Shown here: piece after piece, positions 32,573 to 45,979 of the stretch
How positions within the stretch are numbered: position 1 is the first letter of the stretch
How the letters are laid out: each line of letters opens with the position of its first letter
NCBI RefSeq assembly: GCF_019578655.1
Contig: NC_063258.1
Location: 29,950,802-30,014,801, forward strand
Direction of reading: 5' to 3'
Length of the DNA: 64,000 nt
Source: Ricinus communis
Lineage: Eukaryota > Streptophyta > Magnoliopsida > Malpighiales > Euphorbiaceae
Notes under the pieces: generated by a model
What the model was told of the DNA's origin: nothing
Database searches by the model: none
Seen by the model: only the letters and a program-made list of their open reading frames with translations
Program-made: the position numbers and the translations under genes

Positions 32573-35500
32573 TTGGCTAAGTGAGGGTGTGGAGACAAAA
32601 GGATAAGTAGTGTTCTTGTTCTTGAGTTGTAAGAGAAGAGAGTTTCATATAATTATAAGAGAAATAAGATATGGAAAAAGATTTAAAAACTTTGAAGCAA
32701 AAGACAGAAGAGGGTTAGAGAGAGAGAGAGAGAGGGAAGAAATAAGAAAGTCTTCTTACTGTTGGCTTTTCAAAGAATGTGTGAGCCAAGTGTGAACACA
32801 AGCATTGACAATAGTGGATTTGAGCAGGGTTTTAAAATTGACTTCAATTGTTTTGTACTCAATTTGGTAAGGCCATAAAATTAGGCAGCAGCAAATCTAA
32901 TATCTATCGCCAACCCATTACAGATTTTGGTGAAAATACAGCGAATGACAATGCAAAATAGCAAAATTTGTAATCCTATTACATCAATATGGATGGCAAG
33001 ATAGAGACTGAACTTTAAGCTCTCATTTAAAGAAAAGGGTAGAAAATCAGACAGATACATAATATATTTTAAATTTATATATTTTTAAATCCAATTGAAA
33101 GAATTTTAATGACTCAATTGAAAATTGTTTAAAAAATGGAGTTAATTTTAACAACTGTTCCTTTAAGTGCCAACGTGTGAAATAACAAGGTACCACTTTG
33201 ACAAAAAAAGAATATATTTGATCTCTTCAGTGTTCAATGTGCAAAATTTACAGGTACTTTTAAGAATTTTGTCCTATAAAGAAATAGTATTGGTATTAGA
33301 AGAAGAGAAAAAGACAATTACAAGTATGAACGCGGCTTTGAAATGGTACTAAAATTATGGACTTTTAAAAGATGTTAGGGGGTGGCACTGGTGGCGGTAG
33401 GTGTACGACGCTGACTTGGGATTACAACAACACGGTTTTGATTGTTTTCTTTTTTTAATTTGGTGTATTGCCAATTGCCATGCTGAAGCATGAATTGCCA
33501 AAATGCTGGAAAGAACTAATTGGAATTCGTCAAATTGTAGGCCGTTGATTGGTGGGCCATTTAGGTGATGTGGGGTCCAACTGCTATTTTGTTGGCTTGA
33601 CGTGCTGACACAGATTATTACAGACTTGATTTAAACAAAGGGCACGCAAGGTTTTGGTTGTTTATGATAGGGACTTTTTTGGGACTAGAACAAATTTGTT
33701 ATGTACTTTAATAGATAATTGCCCTTGTAATCATTCTCGATTGAGCTGCTGTGTTTTCAGAATTTTTTTTTTTTTTTTTTTAAGATGATAATGAAGAAGT
33801 CCTATTTTTGCTTTGGGAAAATGGGTTTTGTTGCAAAACGACATACAACATGAGGAAAAGTAGAATCTTTGATGCTTTACATGGAAGTTAAAATAAATAA
33901 ATTTGAGGCTGGAGAAATACCATAAACTTGAGGCTAGAAAAAAGCATACATGTCATCTAAAATCAATCACTTTAACATAAATCTGGAGCTGCTCATTGGA
34001 TCCTTCTCGTGCGGTGCATTGCATCTTGTCAGCTCCAAAAATATATATATATATATATATAAGAAATATATAAATTTGTTTGAGGAGAAAAGAAGAAAAT
34101 ATTGGCATTATCAAAGACTATTTATATCTCGTCCAAATCATTCCATTCTGTCCATGTGAAACAATATTGCTATCAATATTTTACTTTTTTTTTTAAATTA
34201 TAATTAATCACGGTACATGTTTAGGCATATAAATATTTATCATTTATATTAACTTTCAGATTAACTTAATAAGTACTTAAATTTTATTTTTATAATTTTT
34301 GAACATTCTAAATTCTCATTTTAATTTAATAAATATCTGAATTTTATTAAATAATAACATTAAATATTTATACATGTTACATATGAATATATTAAATAAA
34401 GCTACATGTCAAAAAATATTTAAATATTATAAAAAATATATAAATTTAGATATTTATTAAATTAAATAAAAAATAAAGTGTTAAATTAACTAAATAGCCA
34501 AAATTTAGGTGTTCCGGTATGCATTTTGCCTTATAATTAATATAAAATTCTACTTAAGCAAAGATTTTTCCTCTTGTTATCGAGAATAACGATGCACAAA
34601 TGCATGATTATCAAATTATAACTTGTTTTGATAAAAAATAAAATAAAATAATGCTATAAAGTGCCAAAACACTTTTAAAAAATTATCTATAAAACAGTTG
34701 AGGAAGGAAAAGGTAGAAAGCTGATCTAACACTTGGAATGATAGCAACTGTGACTAACTAAAACTGTTAACAAATAACCAAAAGGTCCAAAATAAAAGCA
34801 ATTCGTGTATTTTATTAGGAATGTTTTCCTGGAAAAATAGCAATTTTCTATAAAACATTGTCTAGCATTGATGGGTTTATTGTTGATTATCGTGTGTAAA
34901 CACGCATAGAAAGATACATTTCTGGGACCCAAGAAACAATCAAAAGTATATACTATAAATTCAACAATATCCACTGCTTTTGACCATAGCACTTACAATT
35001 GGCAGAAGAGGGTAAAATAGTATTAGTAATGCAAAGAATAAGAAGGGGTCATTTATTTACCTTTGAGCAATAGGCTTTAAGTCTTAACAATTTCTCTTTT
35101 TCTTCTTTTTTAGTGTGTAGAATCACATTTTCATTGGCTAAAATGTTTGAGACAAGGTCAAAAGATGTGCCCAAGTTAACAAAAAGTTTCACGGCCTGGT
35201 TTCTATGGAGTGTGAAAGCAAGAATTCTAAGCGATCCGCCGAAAAGTCTGGTCCAGGTCTAAAAGAAGAGGAGATGGTGAGCAGCTATATCGAGCTTTCT
35301 ACACGGGTTTTGTGCAATTTAACAATCTGAAACAGTCCGGTCCAAACTATTAAGACTTTGGATTCCTGTTCCCATAGAGAACAATAATACCTCTCCTCCT
35401 CTTCGAGGATGCAAAAATGTTTGAAACTTCAGAATTAACAAAAGTGGGGTTGGCAAACATCCAAAGACGTTCACATCACTTGGACAAAAATCGTAACTGT

Positions 35501-35906
35501 TCAGGGACGCAATTTGACTCCTAGCGCCCAAATTGATTATGGCAAATTTGGCCAAGTATTTACAAATGAGTACACTCGTAACAAATTAATTAGACAAGTA
35601 TAAGTTAAGAAAGCAAGCAACGGCGTAAGAGAGAATGATACCAAAGAGTCGGCAATATACCTCTGGAATGACTTTGTTTGCTGGCAAAGATGCTCTTTTA
35701 GATTAAATAAAACCGAACTAATTGTGGGTCAACATCGCGCTCCAGCTACAACAGTTTCTTGCAAGTTTAATCAGCATGATTCAGTAACTTCTAAACTATT
35801 TTCAGCACTCAAACTACATAGCAGAGACAAGTTGATACATAAACCAACTCATCCATATCAAGGGGCATCAGATGTCGAGAATCCCATGTAATTGGCAGAG
35901 ATGAGA
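32573..35906. other. Intergenic region upstream of the Harbinger-derived gene, downstream of CWC27
   Basis: The first few hundred bases form the promoter and leader of the minus-strand gene; a (GA)n run sits at about 32717-32736. A (TA)n run is at 34040-34059. Most of the rest is AT-rich without coding signal. The 3' UTR of the CWC27 gene probably occupies the last part. The open frame 34726-34992 shows no family features. Confidence 0.5.
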
Positions 35907-38900
35907 CTAAGTAAGAGATTTGCCAGCCCATTCCCGTTCTCTCCTCTTTTGCTTTGCTTGCATTCGGTTAAATTTTTCTTTCCCCTTCTCCAAAAGAGGG
36001 TCATGAACAACATAGTCATTTGGGTCTTCTCTGCGAGACATACGGTCCTGCTACAATGCAAGACTTGAAAACTTAATATTTTCTACTACTTGGTACCCAT
36101 GTACTAGATTTTTAAAGAGCACTGCAGTTTCGACTTTTAGAAGCGTAACCATGATTTCAGTATTATTTTGGTACAACGAAATTAAAGCCTAATTATGAAG
36201 CACTGCAGCTTCATAAGTTTACTGCCAAAAATATCATTATTAAAAGAACTAACCGATAATATCTGGCTTTGAAACTCTTCAAGGAATAAATAAATTTTGA
36301 AAAGACAAAAAGAAGCTATATTTGCACATGGTAAACAAAAATGAAGCTTTTACCTTTCCAGGTTCAGGTGCAAACGCTAGGCTCATAGAGGCCCAGTCAG
36401 ATAAATCCTCTTTATAAGTACCTCCTGACTCGGTGCTCGGTGCATCGGCCCTTTTAGAAATAGCCTTCTTAAACTTCTCCAGTTTTGCTAAAACCTAGTG
36501 GTAATGAAACCAAAATCAATCAAAAGATGTACATAAGTACCTATGAGTATGTATATAGTAGTTAGCTGCATACAAGAATATGAAAGAAATTCAGAGATCC
36601 ATAGATGTACGAAAAGCAATCACAAAAGGTTTACAGGCAATAATTAATTAAGAATTATTTTCCAGTTGAGAGGATAAGAGTGAAAGATGAAAACTTTACA
36701 AATAATAAACATGGACAATTGTCCTTAAATTCAAATTTTTTTTTTTTACTTCCTCCATTCTCCCAGCTACCAAAATAAGCATTCACCTTGGCATTTGGAA
36801 AAGTTTATCTCCACCTAAAATCAATATCGACATCTTCATGTTAACCAAATCAATTTATAAGTTTTCCCAACACTGGATGAGATGAGAAAGCACGGGGCAG
36901 AACGAAAATGACATGGAGGGAAGAATTGCGAATGAATAGCAGTCCTAAATCTTTCTAAAGATGTAGAAGGATAAATCAAAAAGTCACATAATATACCTCA
37001 TCCTCACGTCCTTGAAGTCTGCGCTTCTTCTGTTTTTTCAATAGTCTTCCTCGTTCAGCTTCACTAAATAACTGCAAGTCTACATTTGCATTAGCCATGC
37101 GTTCAGCTCTGGCTTCAGATCCTATTCCCTTTTTCTTCATTGACAACTTTTCCACCCTTGGCTGGTCATCATCAATGCTTTCAGCAGTGGACCTGGCTAG
37201 AATAAAGGTGATTTAATTAAGAGCAGAATATAATTATATAGTTCAGTTTCACACATCCTTCAGCCTTGTGCTCAGACTGCAAGCAGAAGAAATATTTTAA
37301 CGACACAAGGTGACATTAAAAAGAAAGAGAATGAGGACATATAGATCTTACCCTGGTGCAGAAATTTGACGATTTTCTGGTCTGTTCCCTGCACAAACAA
37401 AATATGAATCATTAGATATGCATTAATAGCTAAGGCCACCATTAAAAAAAGTAGCAACCTAATATGAAATACATATAGGACAGAGAGATGACCCATATAT
37501 CAAATTGGCCAACCATTTCTTTATTATCTAACATAATCAATAAACCATGCGTAAAGCTCCCACTTTTTTCAAAGTAAAAATGCAGATATTATACATAGAT
37601 CTGCTTTGAATTCCAAAAAGTAACAAACACCATACGACTTCATGAAATAAAACCAAAACTGTAAAGGACATTGGTTTTCAACTGTACCAGAATATGTAAT
37701 GAGAAAGTTCCAAGAACAGCAAACCTCCAATTAAAGATAGCCTCTATCAGCAAATTGAAACAATTTTATCTGATACATTTTTGTGAATATCAAGTATAGC
37801 ATGTTAGTTGTTGTCATTCAATTTAGTAGTGTTCATTCACAATTTTCTAATACTTGGCAAGGGTATCTGTCAGCATAGCATTCTCATGCACCTTCAAGCA
37901 AGTAAACATTTTCCATAATGGGAATCATTATTAAAAGAATATATAAATTTATCAGGACTAGCTTATTCACTTAGATAAGTCTCTCACTTTCAGCTTCACC
38001 ATTGCTGTTCAGTAATTTTAGGAAAGGTAAGTTTAAAGTCTTCAGAGTTAGAGAAAACAGAGCAGTAGTAATGCAAGTTCCATACGGTCAACAGAACACA
38101 AGTGCAAAAATAAAATTCCAAGAGTTTCAGAAGAAAATTCACTAAGAGATAGGCTCATGTCGATAATTATAATACCATTTTTCTTGTCCTTAGATGGGAG
38201 ATTTCCATGGTCTAATCTTTTTCTGAGTATTTGTTGCCGCATCCGTGCATCAAAGTTAGCCTCATCATCATCATCATCATCACTATTAGAAATTTCAGCA
38301 TCTGAATCTTTCTGCAATACATACTTCTTTGAGCTTAATGCTTCTCTCACAGACAACTGTAGATCCTTCTTCGCTTTGGCTTCAGCTGAATCCTGCATTG
38401 AATAAGCAGTCTTAGGGGCATGTCCTATAGATCATCAAATGCATCTCAATTTCTTTTTTAACAAAAAAGAAAAAAGGAAAAAGACGTCACTTACATTTGC
38501 ATAAATGCATCTTATGCCCACCAACCTCAGAGGATAATACGAATTGTAAAGAATAATCACTAGAATAACTAAATTGCAAACTCCAGAACTATAATTTTCA
38601 TTACGCCTAGGATCATAAAGGTGAAACACTTAATATTGACACTGTCATTTTTATAATTGGGCCACACACTATCATGAACATTAAAAGCTTAATATTGAAA
38701 ATTAAAGCTTTACCAATTCTTTACTTGGATGCTCTTCCTTCAACAGACGAGGATCATCCAATACATCGTGACTACTCTTTATTTTTTGTTTAACAGCTGC
38801 TAATTCCTTCTCCTCTTCTTCAGCTTCTTCTCCAAAGGAAAGCAAGTTCAGCTTTCTGCATTATGCAGATTCAACAATAACAATAAGGGAAAAAACCTTT

Positions 38901-40950
38901 CCATTTCTCAAAATATGCCATTCTATCAGCCCATGGTGGTAGGTTGGCACTTACTTCACAGGTTTCTTCTTTGAATCTCTATTTTCAGCATCTGTTGCAG
39001 ATTGGATTAAAGACTTGGAGGGTCCTCTTGGAACAATATCTTCAAAAGGATTCCATAGTACCTAAAAGGCACATTTGAAAGAATCAATCAAGGCAGTAAA
39101 CTTCCTCAAAACTTTGTGAAACGGTATTACCTAATAACTTAAGCCAATGCTAAAAAGAAAAATGAAAATAAAGGATATAAGACAGATTAATGCATGAGTA
39201 TTGAAGGTTAAAAAGCAGCAAGATTCCATGGATGCATTTGCAGGACCATTGAATTCAACTCCCGAAGGCATCAAATCTTCAAACAGCCCAAAAGTTGCTA
39301 TACATCCTCATCTAAGAAAAGTTGTACATTTCGGAACACAGAGAAAGGACTTACCTCAACTGACTTAATTTTTGGAGGGGGATCCAATGGCCAATCATTT
39401 TTATCAGTTTCAACATCACCAAGAGCCAAAAGATTATATATCGAATCTCCAGTCACCTGAAAGCAAAAAAGAGGTTATATTGACAATAAATAAATAAAAT
39501 TGAAAAGCATTCAACTTAAAATCACATATACTATTACCTTCCCGAAAATGGTACTCTTGCGATCAAGCCAATCACACTTATCTAAGGATATAAAGAATTG
39601 ACTCCCATTTGAATGTGGGGAACCAGCATTTGCACATGCAACTATCCCTCTGTGATTAAATCGTAGACGTGAATGAAACTCATCACCAAAAACATCTCCA
39701 TAAATACTTTCACCACCTGCAGATATCAATAAGCATCAGTATCCATAAATGTTACTAGATTACGAATTGTCAAAATTAGCATCGTTATAGGTTCTTGTTT
39801 TGGAATAAATCTTTAGCAAGCGTTCATTCAACAGAATTCTTGAAAAATTATGCGACTTCTTCATAGTGTTCGGAAAGTCTAAAAATGCAAAATCAATTCT
39901 TATGTTTGGAAAGTTTATAGTCTAGGGCTCTGTTATTACTAGCTAAAATAAAATGGCTCTGAAATTGGATCATATCATCTTGTTTTAAAAAAGAATTGTT
40001 ATTTTAATACAAAGGAAACAAGAAAAGAAAAACTATTTGCCCCAAAAGAAAAATTGCGATTTATTTAGCATCCCAGAACATTTTTTTTTGCTCAAGTTCT
40101 ATACCCCTATCTTGAGACAAATATTGAGTTTGTATAGGCATTTTGGAGGCTGCTACTGAAACAGCTCCTTCCTGTACTTTTTGCTGCTCTGCTTATTTCT
40201 ACTAGAACTCAATTCTTTCAACTTAAAAAGCAAGGGATTTTAAATAAATCAAATCATGCAAAAAATGAATGAACTTTTGCAAAATATGTCTACTTTGGCA
40301 TGATTTCATTTCTTTCGAAATGTTTTTTTTTTTTTTTAAACAAAAAGAGAAAAAAGAAATATCAAACTTGAATTCTAGCAAGTATGATCTTTCCAGACAT
40401 GAGAAATAACAAAATTCGATTCAATTCTTGAATTTTTAGACTTTCCAAACACAAACCATCAAGAAGTAAGTCATACATATAATAGACATACATATAATAG
40501 ACGATGTTCGTTACTATAGTGCTAAAGACCTTACAATTTGAATGATATTTAACAGCAAACAACCAGACAACTAATTATATATCATTCTTGACGAAAAACC
40601 AAAATAAAACCCCCCAAAAAAGACCCTATCTTAACGAAACCATAAAAATATGCAAATTGAATTGGGCAAAGCAACCAACAATAATAACAGTGTCCGATAA
40701 AAAAATAAAATATAACGGTGAGTTAATTACCAGTGCCAGTGCCAGTGGGGTCACCGCCCTGAATAAGGAAGCCTTTAATAATACGGTGAAAGATGGTGTT
40801 ATCGTAGTAACCTTCAAGGCAGAGCTGAACGAAGTTCCTTACAGCTTTTGGTGCCTCCTTAGGCCATAACTCGATGTCTATTGGGCCATGCGTTGTGTTT
40901 AATATTACTTTCCCCTTTGTTGGTGGCTCTAGCACGTATATTGCCGACAT
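35907..40950 (-). CDS. CWC27: CWC27-type spliceosomal cyclophilin (10 exons)
   Basis: Spliceosome-associated peptidyl-prolyl isomerase-like protein, 493 aa, matching the plant CYP57/CWC27 layout. Exons on the minus strand: 40950-40731, 39716-39538, 39456-39355, 39061-38955, 38855-38714, 38392-38176, 37388-37352, 37192-36997, 36494-36354, 36047-35907. The cyclophilin domain covers about 11-165 with [21 protein letters not shown], the Arg of FHR and Gln of QGGD conserved, NGSQFFISL and Trp123 of [13 protein letters not shown]. The position of the CypA active-site His is Ser128. Residues 180-440 are charged and coiled-coil-like with an acidic Asp run ([18 protein letters not shown]). The C-terminal block ([39 protein letters not shown], ends Trp-Ala-Gly) is the conserved CWC27 tail. 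Exon 7 is only 37 bases, and the exon 8 acceptor is the CCAG, not the nearby CTAG, because only it keeps frame. Confidence 0.93.
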
Positions 40951-41553
40951 TGTCTAACCACCTTATGCAGCATCCGCGGATGCACTCGATCTGTTTGCGA
41001 CTTTGTACCAGTGACAAGTCCTTAACGTTGTTGCTTTTTCTGTCAAAGCGGTACCGTTTTGTGTTGATCATTAAAAGATTTAATCTTAACCCATGGCCTA
41101 ACTTCTATATTTATTTAAAATCCAATTTCGATCAATAAGGTATTGAATATACTTAGCTCTTAAATATACATCCCACCGTATAATCTATAAATTTTCACAT
41201 TACAATTAAAGCTTAATGAATTTTATATAAATGTATATCATCATAATAAAACTATAGATTAATAATTGCTATTTGGTGATACTATTTTGGGTAAATTTCA
41301 CCAATAATTCTTGGTTTTATAGGTATCTTTTATTACAATTTTTAGATCTCAATTTCGAATCGTAGTACTTATATAAATAACACTTAAATAAAGTTCTTGA
41401 ATAAAAGAAAAAAGATTATGAGCTTAAAAAGTTTATAGTAATATAAAATCACTTCAAATTCTTAGCAGAATTTATATTAAAATCAAGCTAAAAGAATTTA
41501 AATGATTAATAACACGTAAAACATAAAGATAAGCAAACTTCAACTTGAAGCAA
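40951..41553. other. CWC27 promoter region and AT-rich spacer
   Basis: The 150 bases next to the CWC27 start are GC-richer and probably the core promoter. Beyond about 41150 the DNA is AT-rich and may be internal sequence of a minus-oriented retroelement whose primer-binding site lies at 41554-41565. No gag or pol frame is readable. Confidence 0.4.
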
Positions 41554-42300
41554 GCTCTGATACCAAATGATAAGAAATCATTATCTTAGCAACCATACAC
41601 TCCAATAACTAATGAGTTATGATACATATGGAATGCAAGAGAACACTCTCCATTAAAGATGATTTCAAAACCCAAGGATATCTTCAAGTGAAATTAGAGA
41701 AAACTAGTTCCAATAATGAAACTAACACTTAAATTTAACTCCAAACGCCACAAACCAAGTATGGTTTAATAAGTTAAGAATCAAACACAAGATTTGGGTT
41801 AGAAAACGTCATAAACTAAAACAAAAATAGTTTGATAAGTTTAAAGTTCATGTTAGAGCTTAAGTAAAAACACTCACAAAGAGTAAATAAAGATTATCAT
41901 TCATCAATTCCTCTTACAAATGAATTTGGCTTTGATATTTATAGCCAAAACAAGACAAAGAAACCTAAATAGATGTCTTTTGAGCTTTCCCACGTTTTCC
42001 CCTTTAATTCCCCTTAAAACTCATTAAAAATTGTTATTTTTTTACATTGATATCACTTATTTTGTAACTTCCAAATTACAATTAAATACGTGCACTCATT
42101 TGTAACTCCACACAACATACATATAACTCACACCTAATAAAATAATTCTTAATTAAATAAAGATAATCTAAAACAATTACTTAAACTAAAACCCAAAAGA
42201 TAAGAACCCATATAAATATAAATTAAGCCCAAAGGTCTAATCATAGCCGAATGACTTTTATTTTTTAAAATGGACTGAATGCTTCAATAAAAGGTTGGAT
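41554..42300 (-). mobile_element. LTR with primer-binding site, copia-like or TRIM-like (minus orientation)
   Basis: On the minus strand TGGTATCAGAGC (41565-41554) is the exact complement of the 3' end of initiator tRNA-Met, the primer-binding site of many plant LTR elements. Two bases away the putative LTR ends in CA (plus-strand TGATAAG at 41568). Within it the minus strand has a TATA box, TATAAATA, at 41943-41936, where an LTR promoter is expected. The far end of the LTR is not resolved; about 42300 is an estimate before the next element. No coding domain is visible, so the class (copia versus a small non-autonomous TRIM) is unknown. Confidence 0.55.
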
Positions 42301-42386
42301 TTTTATTTTCACGCATGAGTTGCATTTCCATTTTGGACCTTTTAGTGCATGCTTTCGGAATGGAACCTCATGGTAGCCTTGATTCA

Positions 42387-44187
42387 TATAATATGTTCTA
42401 CTGCCGTCCCATCCCGGGTCATCATGCAATAATAAATTCAATGATGAAGATATGAATAGTAATTAAATGAATAATTTTAACTTATAATCAATTAATCACA
42501 ATCGCCATTTAAAATCTGCGCATGACATGTGGATAACAAATATATGACTTTAATTCACAGATTTGACGACCTCTTAGCCCTGCTCCGATACCTTTGGTGG
42601 AGCGAGCCGAACTGACGGATTATCTAATCACGAAAAATAATTAATCAATAACGTTGAAACATTCGATAATTAAACTTAGGTCTAGATTCATAGGACTGAC
42701 TGTCTAAAAAAATCTTTTTGACTCGGGTAAATTCTACCGAAAATTTAGCAGAACCTCCCTTAAACACAGACGTTTACCCCCCGCAAAACGGGTCCAGGAC
42801 CTGCCAGAAAATACTTTAAATATTCAATAATTTATTTTAACTAGAGTCGAGTCCCCAAGACTTCACTATTTTTCCCGACTTCGCCACACATCACAAATCA
42901 CGACTAATGGTAGACAGTCTGACAAACTATTTATTTTAACTAAAAAAATTCACATAATTTTGTAATAATCAACACCACAAATAAACACATAAATTTTACT
43001 AATGAAATCTAAAATCAACAAGCTAGAGAAATTAGCGAGACACTTGATCGCTCGGTCGACTCGCCTCCAGCCGCTGGAGTCCGATCGACGATCCGAACGC
43101 ACCAACGGACTCGAGACGACACGCTAATGACGATCCCAGCTTTCGATCTTCCAATCCGACCCCCGATCATCAGGAGAGATTTACGGACGATCTCGGCCAT
43201 CGATTTTCAAACAGAGTCTGATCGCCACGAAACCTGTGCCATTGAAAAGCTGAGGAGAGTCCGGATATATCCTCCGATCAGCCAAAGCTCGCCACCCATT
43301 TTCTCTCTCCACCGTGAACTTCCAACTTCGACCACCATTTGCGTTACCGCTGCTCCCAAAAGAAAGCCCACCGCTTCTTCTCTCTCTTTTTTTTTTTTTT
43401 GGCTACCATCGCCACCGTGCCTCCTCTCCCCCTTTTTCTTCTTCCCCCCGACGCCGATTCCCTCTTCTTCTTCTTCTTCTTCTTCCTTTCTTTTTCTTCT
43501 TCTTTTATTTCTTTCCTTATCTGCAATTAGTCCCTAAACTTTTTTTCTTTACCATTTAATCCCTCAACTTTTTTAATTACTAACAATTTCATCCTGTAAA
43601 ATTTCCAATTAATCTTTAAACTTTTCTTTAGCTTTTCAATTAAGCCCCTAACTATTTAATTTGGGCTGAATTAGAATTATTGAAAATATACAATTACATA
43701 TTTACCCTTGCTTTTAAATGTAAAATTACTAAAAGGTTCTTAACGACATATTTAATTACAAAAATACCAAACATATAAATTTTCATTAAAATCCCATATT
43801 AATAAAATTATATTTTTAAATCCTTATTCCAAAATAAATTTTCAATTTAATCCTAACACACAATTAATTTAATTAATCAATTTGCTATATATTTTTCAAT
43901 TAAAATTAACACCGTTTGCTAATTAAAATTTATCATTCTCCGCTAATTCTTTTATAAAAATATTATTTACTAATTCTTTCATAACTCTCAAATATATAAT
44001 TTTAATTCTTATATTCATTTTGGAAAAAATTGAATGACAAAAAAAAAATAATTTATTTTCCAAAAAATTTACTTAATTTCTTAAAAATCAAACTAATTTG
44101 ATATAGAAAATAACTCCCTTACTTGTCTAGCATTAAAATTCAAAATTTCATTTAAACCATTATTAAAAAAAATTTCCGAGTATTACA
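42387..44187. mobile_element. Long LTR copy 3, 5'-truncated
   Basis: From about 42387 to its end this sequence follows copy 2 (about 8517-10444) base for base with moderate divergence. It shares CTACTGCCGTCCCATCC, the TTTGATGACCTC/TTTGACGACCTC block, the GATCGCTCG-CGACTC block and the CGGACGATCTCGGCC block, and finishes GAGTATTACA, like GGGTATTACA of copy 2. The first 860 or so bases of the LTR are missing. A pyrimidine tract with (CTT)n is at 43455-43510. Open frames inside (43127-43537 plus) are low-complexity and not taken as genes. Confidence 0.75.
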
Positions 44188-45388
44188 ATTTCCATCTAAT
44201 GATTGATATAAAAGTTAAATTTAAGTGTGCTTCATGTCATTACTTGAAAGATTTAAGTATCTAGATTGGAAAAAGGACAAGAAGCAAAGGTAATGTCAAC
44301 TTTTTTTATGAAGATATAATTTTTTTGTCTTCTCTACTGGTAAAATGATAATGACTTCTAACACTTTTTTTTAACAAGATACTCTCAAACTAGAAACAAT
44401 GAAATGGAATCACCCCTTTTCATCTTTAAGCTCAATTAAGAAAACTAAACCTCCAGCTCTACAGCAAAAGCAAAGTTAATTATTATCAGCAGTGCGAAAA
44501 GGTTACATGACAGGGTGATTGTTTAGAGGTTAATAATTAGATGTCCAAAAATCAAGCAAGAAGTAACTGGAACCTGGGCTAGGAAAAAAGATTCAGAAGC
44601 CTTGTCATGAAAGAAAAGCATAAATAAAGATAGAAAGGTAAAAGGGGTTACAGTAAAGGGATTGGTATCCACAAGGCTGGATTAAGTTTGGAGAAAGGTA
44701 TTTGTAAAAGTAAGAAGGGAATTGTCAAACAAGTTTTGCTTGGGATTCTTTCTCCCATGAAAATGAAAGAATACAAAAATTACATGCTGCAAAGTCCACA
44801 GAGATCATAAAGTTAAATATCATTATTACATTTGGTGTATGTAACTTATGCCAGTGCTTGGGTCCCCCAACTGTTCTTCCATGATCATCGTATCCATGCA
44901 AAAATCAACTTAATCTTTGAATTAAAATCTTCTAAATGGGAAACATTCTTGCAAAGGTCAAACGAAAAGCCATGGTGATTTCTTGGACTCTGTAGGCCCA
45001 ATAATGTGTGCTCTGCCCATCTACACATGCATCCATCAATATCACCACCGAAAGAGGATTTAAAAAAAATAAATTTGTGGCTTGTTCATTATTCAACCAA
45101 TCTACAGAACCTTTTTGTACTTTAGAGACCCCATATCTGTATTCAAAGAAAAGGATAGCACCTTATACCAAAGATACCATTGCCCTCTTCAGAATCCATT
45201 TTGTCTAACATTTAAGGGCAATTTTATGTACTTTATGCTGCCTATAAGAAATTTTCCTCAAGAATTAGTAAATTATTTAGCTTCAAAGACTGGTGGTGGA
45301 AGTAAATGGTACCCTTTACAGCATTACACCACTAGAAAATTAAAAGAGCATCTAAAACTAACTTTTCTTTCCAAAAAAGCCTTCCACA
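44188..45388. other. Intergenic region upstream of the proline-rich protein gene
   Basis: I see no coding exon or RNA gene. The open frame at 45082-45561 overlaps the TATA box and start of the next gene in another frame and has no family resemblance. Confidence 0.5.
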
Positions 45389-45398
45389 TATATATAAG
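45389..45398 (+). promoter_or_regulatory. TATA box of the proline-rich protein gene
   Basis: TATATATAAG followed by the start codon 72 bases past its end; this would put transcription start near 45428 and give a leader of about 40 bases. Confidence 0.55.
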
Positions 45399-45469
45399 CT
45401 TCACCTTGGTCCTGTCTAGTAGGCCACAAACATCTCAAAGCTGCTGGTTCTTCCAAAGCTTATGTAAGA

Positions 45470-45979
45470 ATGAGTTACGTCAAAGATGTTGTATCTCCAA
45501 GAACAACATGGTGTGTGTTGCTATGGAAGGTGGGAATAATGGGTATGATTCTGTTTGCTAGAGTAAAATCTGAGGAGGACGACGATCAAGCTGCAGCTGG
45601 TTTACTATGCATAAGCGATTGTTCTACTTGTCCAGTTATATGTTCACCACCACCTCCTCCACAGCCACATTATGAAAATCCACCTCCACCGTCTCATCAT
45701 TCTTCACCTCCTCAATCTTCCTATCATTCCCCACCACCGCCGGCTCCACGATCAAGTTCCTCTTCGCAGCCTCCACAATCATCATCACGGTATCCTTCAC
45801 GGGGTACTCCTCCACCACCTTCTTCTGGCTATTATCATACACCTAATGCCCCAGCGCAGTACCCTTACCCTTATTACTACTTCTATTCCTCAAAGGCCTC
45901 TTCACTTGATTACCTTCCTCTTCATGCTTCCATTTCCTTTTCATTTTTATTGTTTCATGTTGTGTTCTTTTTTTGTTGA
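45470..45979 (+). CDS. Secreted proline-rich protein, probably GPI-anchored
   Basis: Single-exon frame of 169 aa. A hydrophobic stretch (about residues 14-30, TWCVLLWKVGIMGMILFA) looks like a signal peptide. After an acidic EEDDD segment there is a Cys-rich knot (C47, C51, C54, C58), then a Pro/Ser/His/Tyr-rich region with several PPPP and SPPPP motifs (59-120), the type that is hydroxylated and glycosylated in extensins and arabinogalactan proteins. A Tyr-rich YPYPYYYFYS patch follows. The C-terminus (about 153-168) is hydrophobic, after a small-residue SSKASS region, which fits a GPI-anchor signal. A wall or plasma-membrane location is inferred. The exact family is not recognised. An in-frame Met at 24 or 26 would shorten the signal peptide, so Met1 is preferred. 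Confidence 0.75.
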   Translation: MSYVKDVVSPRTTWCVLLWKVGIMGMILFARVKSEEDDDQAAAGLLCISDCSTCPVICSPPPPPQPHYENPPPPSHHSSPPQSSYHSPPPPAPRSSSSSQPPQSSSRYPSRGTPPPPSSGYYHTPNAPAQYPYPYYYFYSSKASSLDYLPLHASISFSFLLFHVVFFFC

